DNA of 64,000 nt, taken from contig JAEUUA010000025.1 of assembly GCA_016787755.1 (NCBI GenBank), positions 62,001 through 126,000 of the forward strand, read 5' to 3'. The first letter of the stretch is position 1. Every line of letters begins with the position of its first letter. A program made the translations under genes and the position numbers. Below the pieces are notes generated by a model. It was not told where the DNA came from. It saw nothing but the letters and a program-made list of their open reading frames with translations, and did no database searches. This document shows positions 26,188 to 35,235 of the stretch, piece by piece. This stretch comes from Cyclobacteriaceae bacterium. GTDB lineage: Bacteria; Bacteroidota; Bacteroidia; Cytophagales; Cyclobacteriaceae.

Positions 26188-26253
26188 TACTGGAAGCTAG
26201 ATCCTTGATCCTAGATTCTCGCAAGAATCTAGGATCAAGGACCCGGCATCAAG
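26186..26253. repeat. Heptad inverted repeat between convergent genes (copy 2)
   Basis: A perfect 18-bp inverted repeat (26202-26219 with 26224-26241) around the loop CGCA, with imperfect arms extending to about 34 bases each. Read in 7-base steps, both arms repeat a pattern ending in GAT or close to it (gctagat, ccttgat, cctagat). It fills the gap between the SET gene and the convergent Nudix gene and includes the Nudix stop codon. It could work as a two-way terminator, though no T-tract follows. Confidence 0.9.
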
Positions 26254-26878
26254 TTACTACTTCCTGGATCACTATTCTGAATTCATTCAACATCATAGCT
26301 GTTGCCCCCCAAACAATTTCGTTTTCAATTTCAAAATGCGGTGCCAACATCGGAAACATATTGGCCGCCATTATTTCTTTAGTTCGCACAGCATCAGCAT
26401 GTAACAAGTCATCTATCGAGGCTATTAATATCTTCTTAACTTCTTTTGAGTCTGGTTTAAAATCAGGCCTTGACTTTAAATACCCCACTACGGGGGTTAC
26501 TTGAAAATTACTGGGGATCACAAAAAATTCAGACAAAGTACCCAACACCTCAACCTGCGAGGCCCGAATACCTATCTCCTCCTCGGCTTCCCGTAAGGCT
26601 GTTTCAATTCTACTTTCCCCTGGTTCAGCCTTTCCCCCCGGTAAACTAATTTGCCCACCATGAGTACCCATATAGTCTGGCCGTTTGGTTAATGGAAACA
26701 TAATATGGCCCTTTTCTTCATATAATAAAATGAGCACGCTACCTGGTTTGGCTGGTGAGCGATGCTCAAATCGTGGTTTTATCAATCCATTAGGGATGGC
26801 CCTGAGCGGTTCGTGAGCAGCCGATCCAGGCAACGGGTTCTTTAATCTATTGGAAAGTAACTGATAATCAAGCTTCAT
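26249..26878 (-). CDS. Nudix hydrolase, CoA pyrophosphatase-like
   Basis: A 209-residue Nudix enzyme resembling NudL/CoA pyrophosphatase. The Nudix box is complete: GGKAEPGESRIETALREAEEEIGI. It is preceded by HGGQISLPGG, typical of the CoA-diphosphatase group. Its likely reaction is hydrolysis of CoA or its oxidised forms to 4'-phosphopantetheine and 3',5'-ADP. No signal peptide. It is read toward the SET gene, and the two share a 60-base region filled by an inverted repeat. Confidence 0.9.
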   Translation of the reverse strand: MKLDYQLLSNRLKNPLPGSAAHEPLRAIPNGLIKPRFEHRSPAKPGSVLILLYEEKGHIMFPLTKRPDYMGTHGGQISLPGGKAEPGESRIETALREAEEEIGIRASQVEVLGTLSEFFVIPSNFQVTPVVGYLKSRPDFKPDSKEVKKILIASIDDLLHADAVRTKEIMAANMFPMLAPHFEIENEIVWGATAMMLNEFRIVIQEVVT

Positions 26879-26951
26879 TGAAATACGTCATCGAATTAAT
26901 CCACTAAGAACGCTAGATTTTTGTACTTTGGGTAATACGAGAAAATTAAAA

Positions 26952-28310
26952 ATGAAATTTACGCAATCCTTGACAATCATTCTTCTATTGTTTGCCGTAA
27001 AATCGTTTGGGCAAATTAGGGTAAGCATAGATCAACGTTATCTAATGACCACAGAAGGCAAGCCGTTCTTTTGGCTTGGAGATACTGATTGGGAATTATT
27101 CCATCGTATGACACGTGAGGAAGCAGAAGAGTTATTAGAGATCAGAAAGCAACAAGGATTTAATGTAATACAGGCCGTGGCCCTTGCCGAATTTAATGGG
27201 ATTCGGCAACCGAATCGGTATGGAGATTTACCATTAATAGATGAAGATCCTGCCCGATTGGCTGTGACTCCCGGTGCTAATACGGCCAATGATCATGAAT
27301 ATGATTATTGGGATCATGTTGATTTTATAATTAACCGGATTGCTGATAAAGGAATGTACATAGGTTTGTTGCCAACCTGGGGTGATAAGGTTGCTCATTT
27401 ATGGGGCGAGGGCCCGATCATCTTTAATGAAGCTAATGCGGAAGTATACGCTGCTACCCTGGCTAAACGTTATGCAAACAACTGGAACATTATCTGGATT
27501 TTAGGTGGCGATCGCCCAGCAACCTATAAAGGCAAGTTTAATAATGAAGAAAAAGAGTTTGATGACCGGGCTATTTGGCGCGCCATGGCCAAGGGTTTAG
27601 AATCCGTTTTAGGTAGCGAGGCATTTATCACCTATCATCCTGCGGGTGGATCATTTTCAACCACTTCTTTTATCCATGATGAACCCTGGTTGGATCTAAA
27701 TACCTTTCAATCTGGACATGGCTCGCGTGAAGCGGATGCCTGGAATTGGGTAAAACGTGACTTAGCCATGAAGCCTCAAAAGCCTACGCTAGACATGGAG
27801 CCATGTTACGAAGATCATCCTGTAAATCCGTGGGATGGCAAATGGACTCGTGAGCGAGGCTACTTCAATGCATATGATGTTCGCTCTCGTGTCTATAGAT
27901 CTGTATTTGCCGGTGCTTGTGGCGTTACGTATGGGCATCATCAAATCTGGCAGTTTCTGAATACTGAATTGAATCCACCGGTTAATGTTGGCGATACATT
28001 AATTGGCTGGCAAAAGGCGGCCAAAGCCGAGGGTGCCAATCAGATGCAACACTTAAAAAAGTTAATGTTATCACGACCCTACTTTTCACGAATTGCTGAT
28101 CAGAGTCTGATTGTGTCAGAACCTGGCAGCAATTATAAAGATGCAATAATTGCCACCCGAGATGAACAGGGTACCTATGCTTTCGTCTATCTTCCGCAAA
28201 ACAAACCCATATCGATTGATCTCAGTAAACTTTCGGGCGATAATAAGATGATTATCTGGTTTGATCCCAGAACTGGTAAGTCAATCTCTGAAAAGCCAGT
28301 GAATTGGTAA
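26952..28310 (+). CDS. Secreted GH140-like (DUF4038) glycoside hydrolase, C-terminal domain shortened
   Basis: A 452-residue exported enzyme of the DUF4038/apiosidase-like family (GH140). The signal peptide is LTIILLLFAVKSFGQ. The family start GKPFFWLGDTDWELFHRMTREE is followed by a TIM barrel with QGFNVIQAVALAEFNG, the Asp-containing NIIWILGGDRP and LDMEPCYEDHP, which provide likely catalytic acids. A beta-rich domain begins near residue 395 but stops at GKSISEKPVNW, roughly 30 residues sooner than I would expect for the collagen-binding-like domain usually attached. The ATG at 26952 is preferred over an in-frame TTG eight codons earlier. GH140 members release apiose from rhamnogalacturonan II, but the family is diverse and the substrate here is open. 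Confidence 0.85.
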   Translation: MKFTQSLTIILLLFAVKSFGQIRVSIDQRYLMTTEGKPFFWLGDTDWELFHRMTREEAEELLEIRKQQGFNVIQAVALAEFNGIRQPNRYGDLPLIDEDPARLAVTPGANTANDHEYDYWDHVDFIINRIADKGMYIGLLPTWGDKVAHLWGEGPIIFNEANAEVYAATLAKRYANNWNIIWILGGDRPATYKGKFNNEEKEFDDRAIWRAMAKGLESVLGSEAFITYHPAGGSFSTTSFIHDEPWLDLNTFQSGHGSREADAWNWVKRDLAMKPQKPTLDMEPCYEDHPVNPWDGKWTRERGYFNAYDVRSRVYRSVFAGACGVTYGHHQIWQFLNTELNPPVNVGDTLIGWQKAAKAEGANQMQHLKKLMLSRPYFSRIADQSLIVSEPGSNYKDAIIATRDEQGTYAFVYLPQNKPISIDLSKLSGDNKMIIWFDPRTGKSISEKPVNW

Positions 28311-28354
28311 TTGATGATGCATCCCGGAATTACAAAATACCTTAATCGATAAGG

Positions 28355-29371
28355 CTACTTCTTATTGCATTGTTTAATTTGTTCAGCTGTAAGCATGCGA
28401 TCTCCACGCTCTTCTGACTTTTTGAATGATACACAAGCAAGACCCACGTTGCCCCCATTTAAATATGCCAATCCCAGGTAGAAGTATATTTTATCAACGA
28501 AGGGATCCATGTCCAACGCTTGTTTTAATAACCTTTCGGCAGCTTTGTAATCCTTTCGAATTAAGTAGAGTACGCCTTTATTGCGATAGGCCCAGGCATT
28601 ATAAGGATCCATTCCAATACTGTCGTTTATATCCTGCTCAGCTTTTTCTAATTCGTTCATGCTTAAATAAATAAAGCCTCGGTTATTAAGAAAATAGGGT
28701 TGCCTTGGTGAAAGACTCAAAGACTTTTGAACCAATTTGAGTGCCTCGGGATAATTTGAGCGTTCCGTTTCAATCATCGCCAGCGTATTGTAAATATTAG
28801 GCTCTTCTGGCTTTTGCAAACTGGCTTTGGTTAACTCGGCTTGTGCTACCTCATAATTCCTGCGATAGTATTGAACGGTAGCGTGGTTTACATGATAATC
28901 CATGTTGGTTTTATCTATGGCAATTGCCTTATCAAAGGAAGCCAATGCTTTATCAAACTCACGCATCTTGGTATAAACCAATCCCTGCGTGAAATAGACC
29001 AGCGCGGTGTCAGGTTTTACCTTTATTATCTTATCCAGACCATCCAGTGCTTTATAATACTCTTTTAGTACATAACTTGTATTGGCATGGTTAAAGATGG
29101 CAGGCAGAAAATCAGGGTTACACCCAAGTGCCTTGTCATAATTCAGAATGGCTAGATCAAACCGTTGTTGCTCAAAATAAACTGTGCCTAAATTGTTCCA
29201 CGCATCTGCAAAACAATTATCAACCTTAATAGCTTCGCCATAATAGTAACTGGCCTGATCAAAATTCCTTTCCTTCAAGGCAAGGTTGCCTTTCAACAAA
29301 AACTGTTGAAGTTTTGCCTCTTTCGAATCAGCACAGCTTGCCAGCAGCAACAGTAAAATCCACTTCTTCAT
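28355..29371 (-). CDS. TPR-repeat lipoprotein
   Basis: A 338-residue lipoprotein with signal peptide MKKWILLLLLASC (Cys13). Residues about 20-320 are a row of about eight to nine tetratricopeptide repeats, with typical units such as ADAWNNLGTVYFEQQRFDLA and AWAYRNKGVLYLIRKDYKAA. Such solenoids bind partner proteins; no partner can be named. It converges on the GH140-like gene and is divergent from the his operon, so the his leader region lies in the space beyond its start. Confidence 0.88.
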   Translation of the reverse strand: MKKWILLLLLASCADSKEAKLQQFLLKGNLALKERNFDQASYYYGEAIKVDNCFADAWNNLGTVYFEQQRFDLAILNYDKALGCNPDFLPAIFNHANTSYVLKEYYKALDGLDKIIKVKPDTALVYFTQGLVYTKMREFDKALASFDKAIAIDKTNMDYHVNHATVQYYRRNYEVAQAELTKASLQKPEEPNIYNTLAMIETERSNYPEALKLVQKSLSLSPRQPYFLNNRGFIYLSMNELEKAEQDINDSIGMDPYNAWAYRNKGVLYLIRKDYKAAERLLKQALDMDPFVDKIYFYLGLAYLNGGNVGLACVSFKKSEERGDRMLTAEQIKQCNKK

Positions 29372-29456
29372 GTCACAAAGCTAACTTCTAAACCAATTAA
29401 ATTGCCGATTTAAATTTTGAATATTAAGAAGTAATCTTTTTCTTTGAGTCCTAATT

Positions 29457-29525
29457 ATGAATAACACTCAAAACATCCACGGCCACCATCATTACAGGAC
29501 CCCCTGTGGCTCGTCTTTGTTTTGA
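29457..29525 (+). CDS. Histidine-rich leader peptide (his attenuator)
   Basis: A 22-codon reading frame, ATG at 29457 to TGA at 29523-29525, encodes a peptide with His at codons 8, 10, 11 and 12 (the run IHGHHHY). It lies upstream of the histidine operon and 25 bases before a strong intrinsic terminator hairpin. This is the arrangement of classical his attenuators, in which ribosome stalling at His codons under histidine shortage prevents terminator formation. Part of the leader can pair with itself: GCCAC at 29482-29486 with GTGGC at 29506-29510. It is too short for ordinary gene prediction. Confidence 0.85.
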   Translation: MNNTQNIHGHHHYRTPCGSSLF

Positions 29526-29549
29526 TTTAAACAATATTTCAAAGGAATT

Positions 29550-29590
29550 AAAAGGCTTGCCAAACAACTGGTAGGCCTTTTTTGTTTTTT
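29550..29590 (+). terminator. Terminator hairpin of the his attenuator
   Basis: AAAAGGCTTGCCA (29550-29562) pairs with TGGTAGGCCTTTT (29569-29581) through 11 Watson-Crick pairs and two G-T pairs, with a 6-base loop, and is followed by TTGTTTTTT. It stands between the His-rich leader and hisG. A possible competing stem is CTTTG 29515-29519 with CAAAG 29540-29544, but the exact antiterminator cannot be fixed by eye. Confidence 0.88.
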
Positions 29591-29607
29591 ATACTAATGA
29601 ATAAATA

Positions 29608-30468
29608 ATGAACACAGTACTTAGAATTGCCATTCAAAAATCCGGAAGACTTCAGGAAGACTCCCTTAAATTATTGAAAGAAAGTGGGCTTCACTTTAGT
29701 AATGGCCGAGACCAATTGAAAGCCCAGGCACGCAATTTTCCAATTGAAATACTCTTTCTTCGCGATGACGATATTCCGCAATATGTAGAGGATAAAGTTG
29801 CTGATGTGGGGATTGTTGGCGAGAATGTGTGGATCGAAAAACAAAAAGACAATGAGCTGATCAAGCGACTTGACTTTGCCAAATGTCGCATGTCCATTGC
29901 CATTCCACGGTCCGAAAATTATACCGGACTTTCCTTCCTTTCTGGTAAAAATATTGCCACCTCCTACCCGGTCATCGTAAAACAGTTTTTAAAGAAGAAT
30001 AACATTGAAGCCGGCATTCATGAAATCAGCGGCTCGGTTGAAATAGCACCAGGTATTGGTTTGGCCGATGCCATTTGTGATTTGGTTAGTACAGGTAGTA
30101 CCTTACTAAGTAATGGGCTGAAGGAAGTTGAAGTCGTACTTCAATCTGAAGCCGTAATGATAGCTACCCCAAAGCTTGAAACTGAAAAGAAGAAACTGTT
30201 GGATCAGTTGTTATTCCGTATCCAAGCTGTACAATCTGCCAAGAATAATAAGTACATATTATTGAATTGCCCTAATGAAGCCATTGAAAAAATCACCAGT
30301 ATAATTCCTGGCATGAAGAGCCCTACTATTATGCCTTTGAGCAGGCCAGGTTGGTCCTCATTACATTCTGTTGTTGATGAAAATGATTTTTGGGAGAAGA
30401 TCGATCAACTAAAATCATTTGGAGCTGAGGGTATTTTAGTGATACCAATTGAAAAAATGATTGCCTAA
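29608..30468 (+). CDS. hisG: ATP phosphoribosyltransferase (long form)
   Basis: A 286-residue HisG catalysing the first, feedback-controlled step of histidine synthesis: ATP + PRPP to phosphoribosyl-ATP. Blocks LRIAIQKSGRLQEDSL, DVGIVGENVW and APGIGLADAICDLVSTGSTLLSNGL form the catalytic part. The last 75 residues or so match the ACT-like regulatory domain of the long form, so no HisZ partner is needed. It is the first gene of an eight-gene operon placed behind the attenuator. Confidence 0.97.
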   Translation: MNTVLRIAIQKSGRLQEDSLKLLKESGLHFSNGRDQLKAQARNFPIEILFLRDDDIPQYVEDKVADVGIVGENVWIEKQKDNELIKRLDFAKCRMSIAIPRSENYTGLSFLSGKNIATSYPVIVKQFLKKNNIEAGIHEISGSVEIAPGIGLADAICDLVSTGSTLLSNGLKEVEVVLQSEAVMIATPKLETEKKKLLDQLLFRIQAVQSAKNNKYILLNCPNEAIEKITSIIPGMKSPTIMPLSRPGWSSLHSVVDENDFWEKIDQLKSFGAEGILVIPIEKMIA

Positions 30469-30480
30469 TTTTACACGCTG

Positions 30481-31752
30481 ATGAAAGTCATAATTAACCC
30501 ACCTAAATCGCAATGGCCTTCACTGTGCCTTCGCCCTCAAATTGAACTCGATTTTTTAGATGGCTCCGTAAAAAATATTCTAAACCGGGTTCGCAAATCA
30601 GGTGACGAAGCGATAAGAGAACTTACCCTGCAATTTGATAAGGTTCAAATAATTAACCTTCAAGTAACCCCAAATGAAATTGAAGAAGCCATTACAGAAG
30701 TTTCTGCATCATTAAAATCAGCGATTCTATCCGCTGTAAAAAATATTGAAGTTTTCCATGCCGCTCAAAAGCGAAGTGTTGAAAAAATTGAGACCATGCC
30801 GGGTGTAACCTGTTGGCGTAAACCAACGCCTATTCAAAAAGTAGGCATTTACATTCCAGGTGGATCAGCTCCTTTATTTTCCACTGTGCTCATGCTAGGA
30901 GTGCCTGCAAGATTAGCTGGCTGTGAAGAAATTATCTTATGCACACCCCCCGATAAAAGTGGAAAAATTAATCCTGCTATCTTGTTTGCTGCTCATCTTA
31001 CGGGAATCAAAAAGATCTATAAAGTGGGTGGTGCCCAGGCAATCGCGGCTATGGCGTTTGGTACCGAAAGCATACCTTCGGTGAGCAAAATATTTGGGCC
31101 CGGCAATCAGTATGTAACCAAAGCAAAGCAACTAATTAGTCAGGAAGGCATTGCCATCGATATGCCCGCTGGCCCCTCTGAGGTGCTTATAATTGCTGAT
31201 AAGGAAGCGAATCCAACATTTGTGGCTGCCGATCTGCTATCTCAGGCTGAGCATGGAGTTGATAGTCAGGTTGTACTTGCTACCACGGATGGTAACCTAG
31301 GAGATAAGGTTGCAGAAGAAATTGAAAAGCAAATAACAGAGCTACCCAGGAAGGAGCTTGCTCAGGAAGCATTGAAAAATAGTCTTTCATTACAATTCAA
31401 CAATCAAACTGACTTGATTGAATTTGTAAATGAATTTGCGCCCGAGCATCTTATTATTAACACCACTGATTGCAATCAATTAGTGGATAAGATTATAAAT
31501 GCGGGTTCTATCTTTCTTGGCCCTTATACACCGGAAGCAGCAGGCGATTATGCATCGGGCACGAATCATACACTCCCTACTAATGGTTTTGCCAAGGCAT
31601 TTGGGGGTGTGTCTTTAGAAAGTTTTACCAAATACATTACGGTACAACAAATCTCAAAATCAGGGCTTGAGTTATTGGGACCTATCATTGAAGAGATGGC
31701 CGAGGCTGAACAATTGAAAGGACACGCAATGGCTGTTCGGGTTAGACGATAG
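30481..31752 (+). CDS. hisD: Histidinol dehydrogenase
   Basis: A 423-residue zinc enzyme for the last two oxidations, histidinol to histidine, using two NAD+. Diagnostic stretches are GVYIPGG-like VGIYIPGGSAPLFSTVLM, VGGAQAIAAMAFGTES, IFGPGNQYVTKAKQL, IDMPAGPSEVLIIAD, LLSQAEHG and NEFAPEHLI, with the late ASGTNHTLPT. Length is normal. It begins 12 bases after hisG. Confidence 0.97.
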   Translation: MKVIINPPKSQWPSLCLRPQIELDFLDGSVKNILNRVRKSGDEAIRELTLQFDKVQIINLQVTPNEIEEAITEVSASLKSAILSAVKNIEVFHAAQKRSVEKIETMPGVTCWRKPTPIQKVGIYIPGGSAPLFSTVLMLGVPARLAGCEEIILCTPPDKSGKINPAILFAAHLTGIKKIYKVGGAQAIAAMAFGTESIPSVSKIFGPGNQYVTKAKQLISQEGIAIDMPAGPSEVLIIADKEANPTFVAADLLSQAEHGVDSQVVLATTDGNLGDKVAEEIEKQITELPRKELAQEALKNSLSLQFNNQTDLIEFVNEFAPEHLIINTTDCNQLVDKIINAGSIFLGPYTPEAAGDYASGTNHTLPTNGFAKAFGGVSLESFTKYITVQQISKSGLELLGPIIEEMAEAEQLKGHAMAVRVRR

Positions 31753-31756
31753 GTAT

Positions 31757-32788
31757 ATGATCGAGTTAGAAAAATTGATTCGTAAAAATGTACTGAAGCT
31801 TAAGCCTTATTCTTCGGCACGCGATGACTTTCAAGGAACTGCTTCTGTCTATTTAGATGCCAACGAAAATCCATACCCATCTGAGTATAATCGCTACCCT
31901 GATCCACACCAAGTAACATTAAAACAGAAGATTTCTGAAATTAAGAAAGTACCGGTGAGTCAGATTTTTCTAGGTAATGGAAGTGATGAGCCAATCGATT
32001 TACTGATGCGTGCATTTTGTGAGCCCTGTGTTGACAATGTACTCATCCCCCAGCCTACCTATGGAATGTACACGGTAAGTGCAGAAATAAATAATGTTGA
32101 AATAAAAACGGTTAAGCTTACACCTGATTTTGATCTTGATGTGGCTAGTATAAATAAGAGCATTAACGCTCAGACAAAATTGATTTTTCTCTGTAGTCCG
32201 AATAATCCGTCCGGCAATTTGCTCTCGTTTGAAAAAGTAAAAGAAGTTATTACATCATTTAAAGGTCTGGTAGTTGTAGATGAAGCTTATATCGATTTCA
32301 CGAGTCAGGCAGGATTCATTCCTCTGCTAGACCAACATCCAAACCTTGTTGTACTGCAAACACTCTCAAAAGCCTGGGGATTGGCCGCCATTCGATTAGG
32401 GATGTGTTTCTCGAACAAGGAGATTATTGCTGTGCTGAATAAAATTAAACCGCCTTACAATATTAGCCTGCTTGCCCAACAGGCAGCGGAGGTTGGTTTG
32501 CAACAAGAGGAAAGAAAAAATAAGTGGGTTGCCGAAATTCTGCGAGAGCGAAATGAATTGACATACCAACTCGCTACGATCCGCTCAGTAAAAAAGGTAT
32601 ATCCCTCCGATGCCAATTTTCTATTAGTTAAAATAGACAACGCAAAAAGTGTTTACAAGAAGCTTGTAGAAGGTGGAATAATTGTTCGGGATCGTTCGAA
32701 TGTAATTCTATGCGAAGATTGCTTACGGATAACTGTCGGCACACCTGCTGAAAATAAAGCACTCATCAATCAATTGAATCTGTTATGA
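31757..32788 (+). CDS. hisC: Histidinol-phosphate aminotransferase
   Basis: A 343-residue PLP-dependent class I/II aminotransferase converting imidazole-acetol phosphate to histidinol phosphate with glutamate. YLDANENPYPS, FLGNGSDEPIDLLMRAFC, FLCSPNNPSGN, VVVDEAYIDF and the PLP-lysine block TLSKAWGLAAIRLG are present. It overlaps hisB by four bases (ATGA), implying translational coupling. Confidence 0.96.
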   Translation: MIELEKLIRKNVLKLKPYSSARDDFQGTASVYLDANENPYPSEYNRYPDPHQVTLKQKISEIKKVPVSQIFLGNGSDEPIDLLMRAFCEPCVDNVLIPQPTYGMYTVSAEINNVEIKTVKLTPDFDLDVASINKSINAQTKLIFLCSPNNPSGNLLSFEKVKEVITSFKGLVVVDEAYIDFTSQAGFIPLLDQHPNLVVLQTLSKAWGLAAIRLGMCFSNKEIIAVLNKIKPPYNISLLAQQAAEVGLQQEERKNKWVAEILRERNELTYQLATIRSVKKVYPSDANFLLVKIDNAKSVYKKLVEGGIIVRDRSNVILCEDCLRITVGTPAENKALINQLNLL

Positions 32789-33906
32789 AGAAAGTATTGT
32801 TTATAGATCGCGATGGGACAATGATTGTAGAGCCGGCAGAAGATCCGCAGATTGACAGTTTGGATAAATTGGTTTTCATCCCTGGTGTATTTACCTGGCT
32901 AGGGAAAATTACCCGTGAAACAGATTACGAGTTAGTAATGGTAACGAATCAGGACGGATTGGGCACAGAAAGTTTTCCCGAAGAAAGTTTTTGGCCCGTA
33001 CAAAATATGGTGATTAATACCTTGGCGAGTGAGGGAATTGTTTTTAAGTCGATTCATGTTGATCGATCCATGCCTCATGAAAACAAACCTACCCGCAAAC
33101 CAGGAATTGGAATGCTTACAGAATTTCTTACCGAAGCCTATGACTTAAAAAATTCATTTGTGATTGGTGATCGGATAACAGATATTGAATTAGCTAAAAA
33201 TCTTGGTGCTAAAGGAATTCTATTAAATAATGGAAGTCTGAAAGAAAAATTGACCGAAAAAAATCTCTCTGAAGTATGCGCATTAATAGCCTCTGATTGG
33301 AGAAGTATTTACGAAACTTTACTTCCAAAACGAAGAGCGGACGTGCAACGTACAACCAAGGAAACGGATATAACAATTTCCATCAATCTAACTGGCACCG
33401 GGCAATCATCCATAAAGACAGGACTTGGTTTTTTTGATCATATGCTTGATCAATTGGCTCGTCATGGGTTAATTGATCTTATTATAAACGTTAAAGGTGA
33501 TCTTCATATTGACGAGCATCACACCATTGAAGATACAGCGCTTGCCTTGGGTGAAGCATTTCATAAAGCCTTAGGCGATAAACGCGGCATTGAACGGTAT
33601 GGTTTCTGTTTGCCGATGGATGATTGCCTGGCTCAGGTAGCAATAGATTTTGGCGGTCGCCCCTGGCTAGTATGGGAAGCTGAATTTAAACGGGAGAAGA
33701 TTGGTGAAATGCCTACGGAAATGTTTTTACATTTCTTCAAATCATTTTCCGATACAGCTAAATGCAATCTCAACATAAAAGCAGCAGGCGATAACGAGCA
33801 TCATAAAATTGAAGCCATCTTTAAAGCCTTCGCGAAAGCAATTAAACTAGCCGTTCGAAAAGATCCCTTGAATGATCAATTACCCAGTACCAAAGGAACA
33901 CTGTAG
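32785..33906 (+). CDS. hisB: Bifunctional histidinol-phosphatase / imidazoleglycerol-phosphate dehydratase
   Basis: A 373-residue fusion. Residues 1-165 are a HAD-type phosphatase with the nucleophile motif FIDRDGT (DxDGT type) and GDRITDIELAKNLG. Residues about 180-373 are the dehydratase with GLGFFDHMLDQLARHG and DEHHTIEDTALALG metal-binding blocks and a second DNEHHKIEAIFKAF block. The fused form is the enterobacterial type, also common in Bacteroidota. It catalyses two non-consecutive steps in the pathway. Confidence 0.97.
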   Translation: MKKVLFIDRDGTMIVEPAEDPQIDSLDKLVFIPGVFTWLGKITRETDYELVMVTNQDGLGTESFPEESFWPVQNMVINTLASEGIVFKSIHVDRSMPHENKPTRKPGIGMLTEFLTEAYDLKNSFVIGDRITDIELAKNLGAKGILLNNGSLKEKLTEKNLSEVCALIASDWRSIYETLLPKRRADVQRTTKETDITISINLTGTGQSSIKTGLGFFDHMLDQLARHGLIDLIINVKGDLHIDEHHTIEDTALALGEAFHKALGDKRGIERYGFCLPMDDCLAQVAIDFGGRPWLVWEAEFKREKIGEMPTEMFLHFFKSFSDTAKCNLNIKAAGDNEHHKIEAIFKAFAKAIKLAVRKDPLNDQLPSTKGTL

Positions 33907-33908
33907 AA

Positions 33909-34499
33909 ATGAAGATGAAAGTGGTCGTAATTAAATATAATGCTGGTAATATTCGTTCAGTTGCTTTCGCCTTGGAAAGATTAGGAATAGAATTTAATCT
34001 TACAGATGATATCGATCAAATTCAATCGGCCGACAAAGTTATTTTTCCCGGGGTTGGAGAAGCAAAGTCTACTATGAACTATCTTAAACAAAAGAACCTT
34101 GATAAGGTAATAAGAGAATTAAAACAGCCAGTACTTGGGATTTGCCTCGGGATGCAGTTGATGTGCGCACATTCCGAAGAAAATGATACGGCTTGTCTGG
34201 GAATCTTTGATGAAACAGTGAAGCGATTCACCCCGAAGGCAAATGAAAAAGTGCCACATATGGGATGGAATTCATTGGCCCTAAAAAATAGCTGGTTAGA
34301 TTCTACCCTTAATGAGCAATTTGTTTACTTCGTGCATAGCTACTATGTGCCCCTAAATTTGCATACTTCAGCCATTACCGATTACATTCAACCATTTAGC
34401 TCGGCCATGAAAAAAGATAATTTTTATGCGGTACAATTCCACCCGGAGAAATCGGCAAAAGTGGGTGAAAAGGTGTTGCAGAGTTTCTTAACTATATAA
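33909..34499 (+). CDS. hisH: Imidazole glycerol phosphate synthase, glutaminase subunit
   Basis: A 196-residue class I amidotransferase that supplies ammonia to HisF. The catalytic triad is visible: Cys in LGICLGMQLMC, and His and Glu in QFHPEKSAKVG. The N-terminus KYNAGNIRSVAFALERLG is family-typical. Its stop codon TAA overlaps the ATG of hisA by one base. Confidence 0.96.
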   Translation: MKMKVVVIKYNAGNIRSVAFALERLGIEFNLTDDIDQIQSADKVIFPGVGEAKSTMNYLKQKNLDKVIRELKQPVLGICLGMQLMCAHSEENDTACLGIFDETVKRFTPKANEKVPHMGWNSLALKNSWLDSTLNEQFVYFVHSYYVPLNLHTSAITDYIQPFSSAMKKDNFYAVQFHPEKSAKVGEKVLQSFLTI

Positions 34500-35233
34500 T
34501 GACAATGCGAATTATTCCTGCAATTGATATTATTGATGGCAAGTGTGTAAGGCTAACCCAAGGAGATTACGGCAAGAAGAAAGTGTATCGAGAAGATCCT
34601 GTTGAAGTAGCCTTGGAATTTCAAGATGCCGATTTGGATTGCTTACACTTAGTGGATTTAGACGGTGCAAAAAAAGGCAAAGTTGTAAATTGGAAAGTTA
34701 TTTCCGAAATACAAGAAAAGACTGCCCTTAGCGTAGATTTCGGAGGTGGTGTGAAAACTGAATCTGAAGTTGAGCAACTGTTGGAATTAGGGGTTCATCA
34801 GATTAACATTGGTAGTTTGGCCGTTAAAGAACCAGATGTATTTTCTGATTGGCTCAAGAAGTATGGGGCCGAAAATTTTGTATTGAGTGCTGATGTAAAG
34901 GGTGACTACATTTCGATTAACGGTTGGCTGGAAGATACTTCGCTTCGGCTGTTCGATCTGGTCGAAAAATTTGAAGAGTTGGGATTAGAGTTTCTTACAT
35001 GCACTGATATCGGCACGGATGGGATGATGCAAGGCCCTAATATTGGTTTATACAAAAAGCTGGTGAAGCGATTTCCCAATATTAAGATAGTGGCCAGTGG
35101 TGGCGTAAGTTCGATTGACGATTTGCATGAGTTAAAATATTCAAAAGTCTACGGAGCAATTATTGGTAAAGCCATTTACGAAGGGCACATAAAATTAGAA
35201 GAGTTAAAGGCGTTTCATAATTCTAATCAATAA
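34499..35233 (+). CDS. hisA: Phosphoribosylformimino-AICAR-phosphate isomerase
   Basis: A 244-residue TIM-barrel isomerase (ProFAR to PRFAR). IIPAIDIIDGKCVRLTQGDY with the catalytic Asp, VDFGGGVKTESEVE, INIGSLAVKEP, CTDIGTDGMMQGPN and ASGGVSSIDDLHEL are characteristic. The start is ATG 34499 or, two codons later, 34505. It is followed after two bases by hisF. Confidence 0.97.
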   Translation: MTMRIIPAIDIIDGKCVRLTQGDYGKKKVYREDPVEVALEFQDADLDCLHLVDLDGAKKGKVVNWKVISEIQEKTALSVDFGGGVKTESEVEQLLELGVHQINIGSLAVKEPDVFSDWLKKYGAENFVLSADVKGDYISINGWLEDTSLRLFDLVEKFEELGLEFLTCTDIGTDGMMQGPNIGLYKKLVKRFPNIKIVASGGVSSIDDLHELKYSKVYGAIIGKAIYEGHIKLEELKAFHNSNQ

Positions 35234-35235
35234 AG

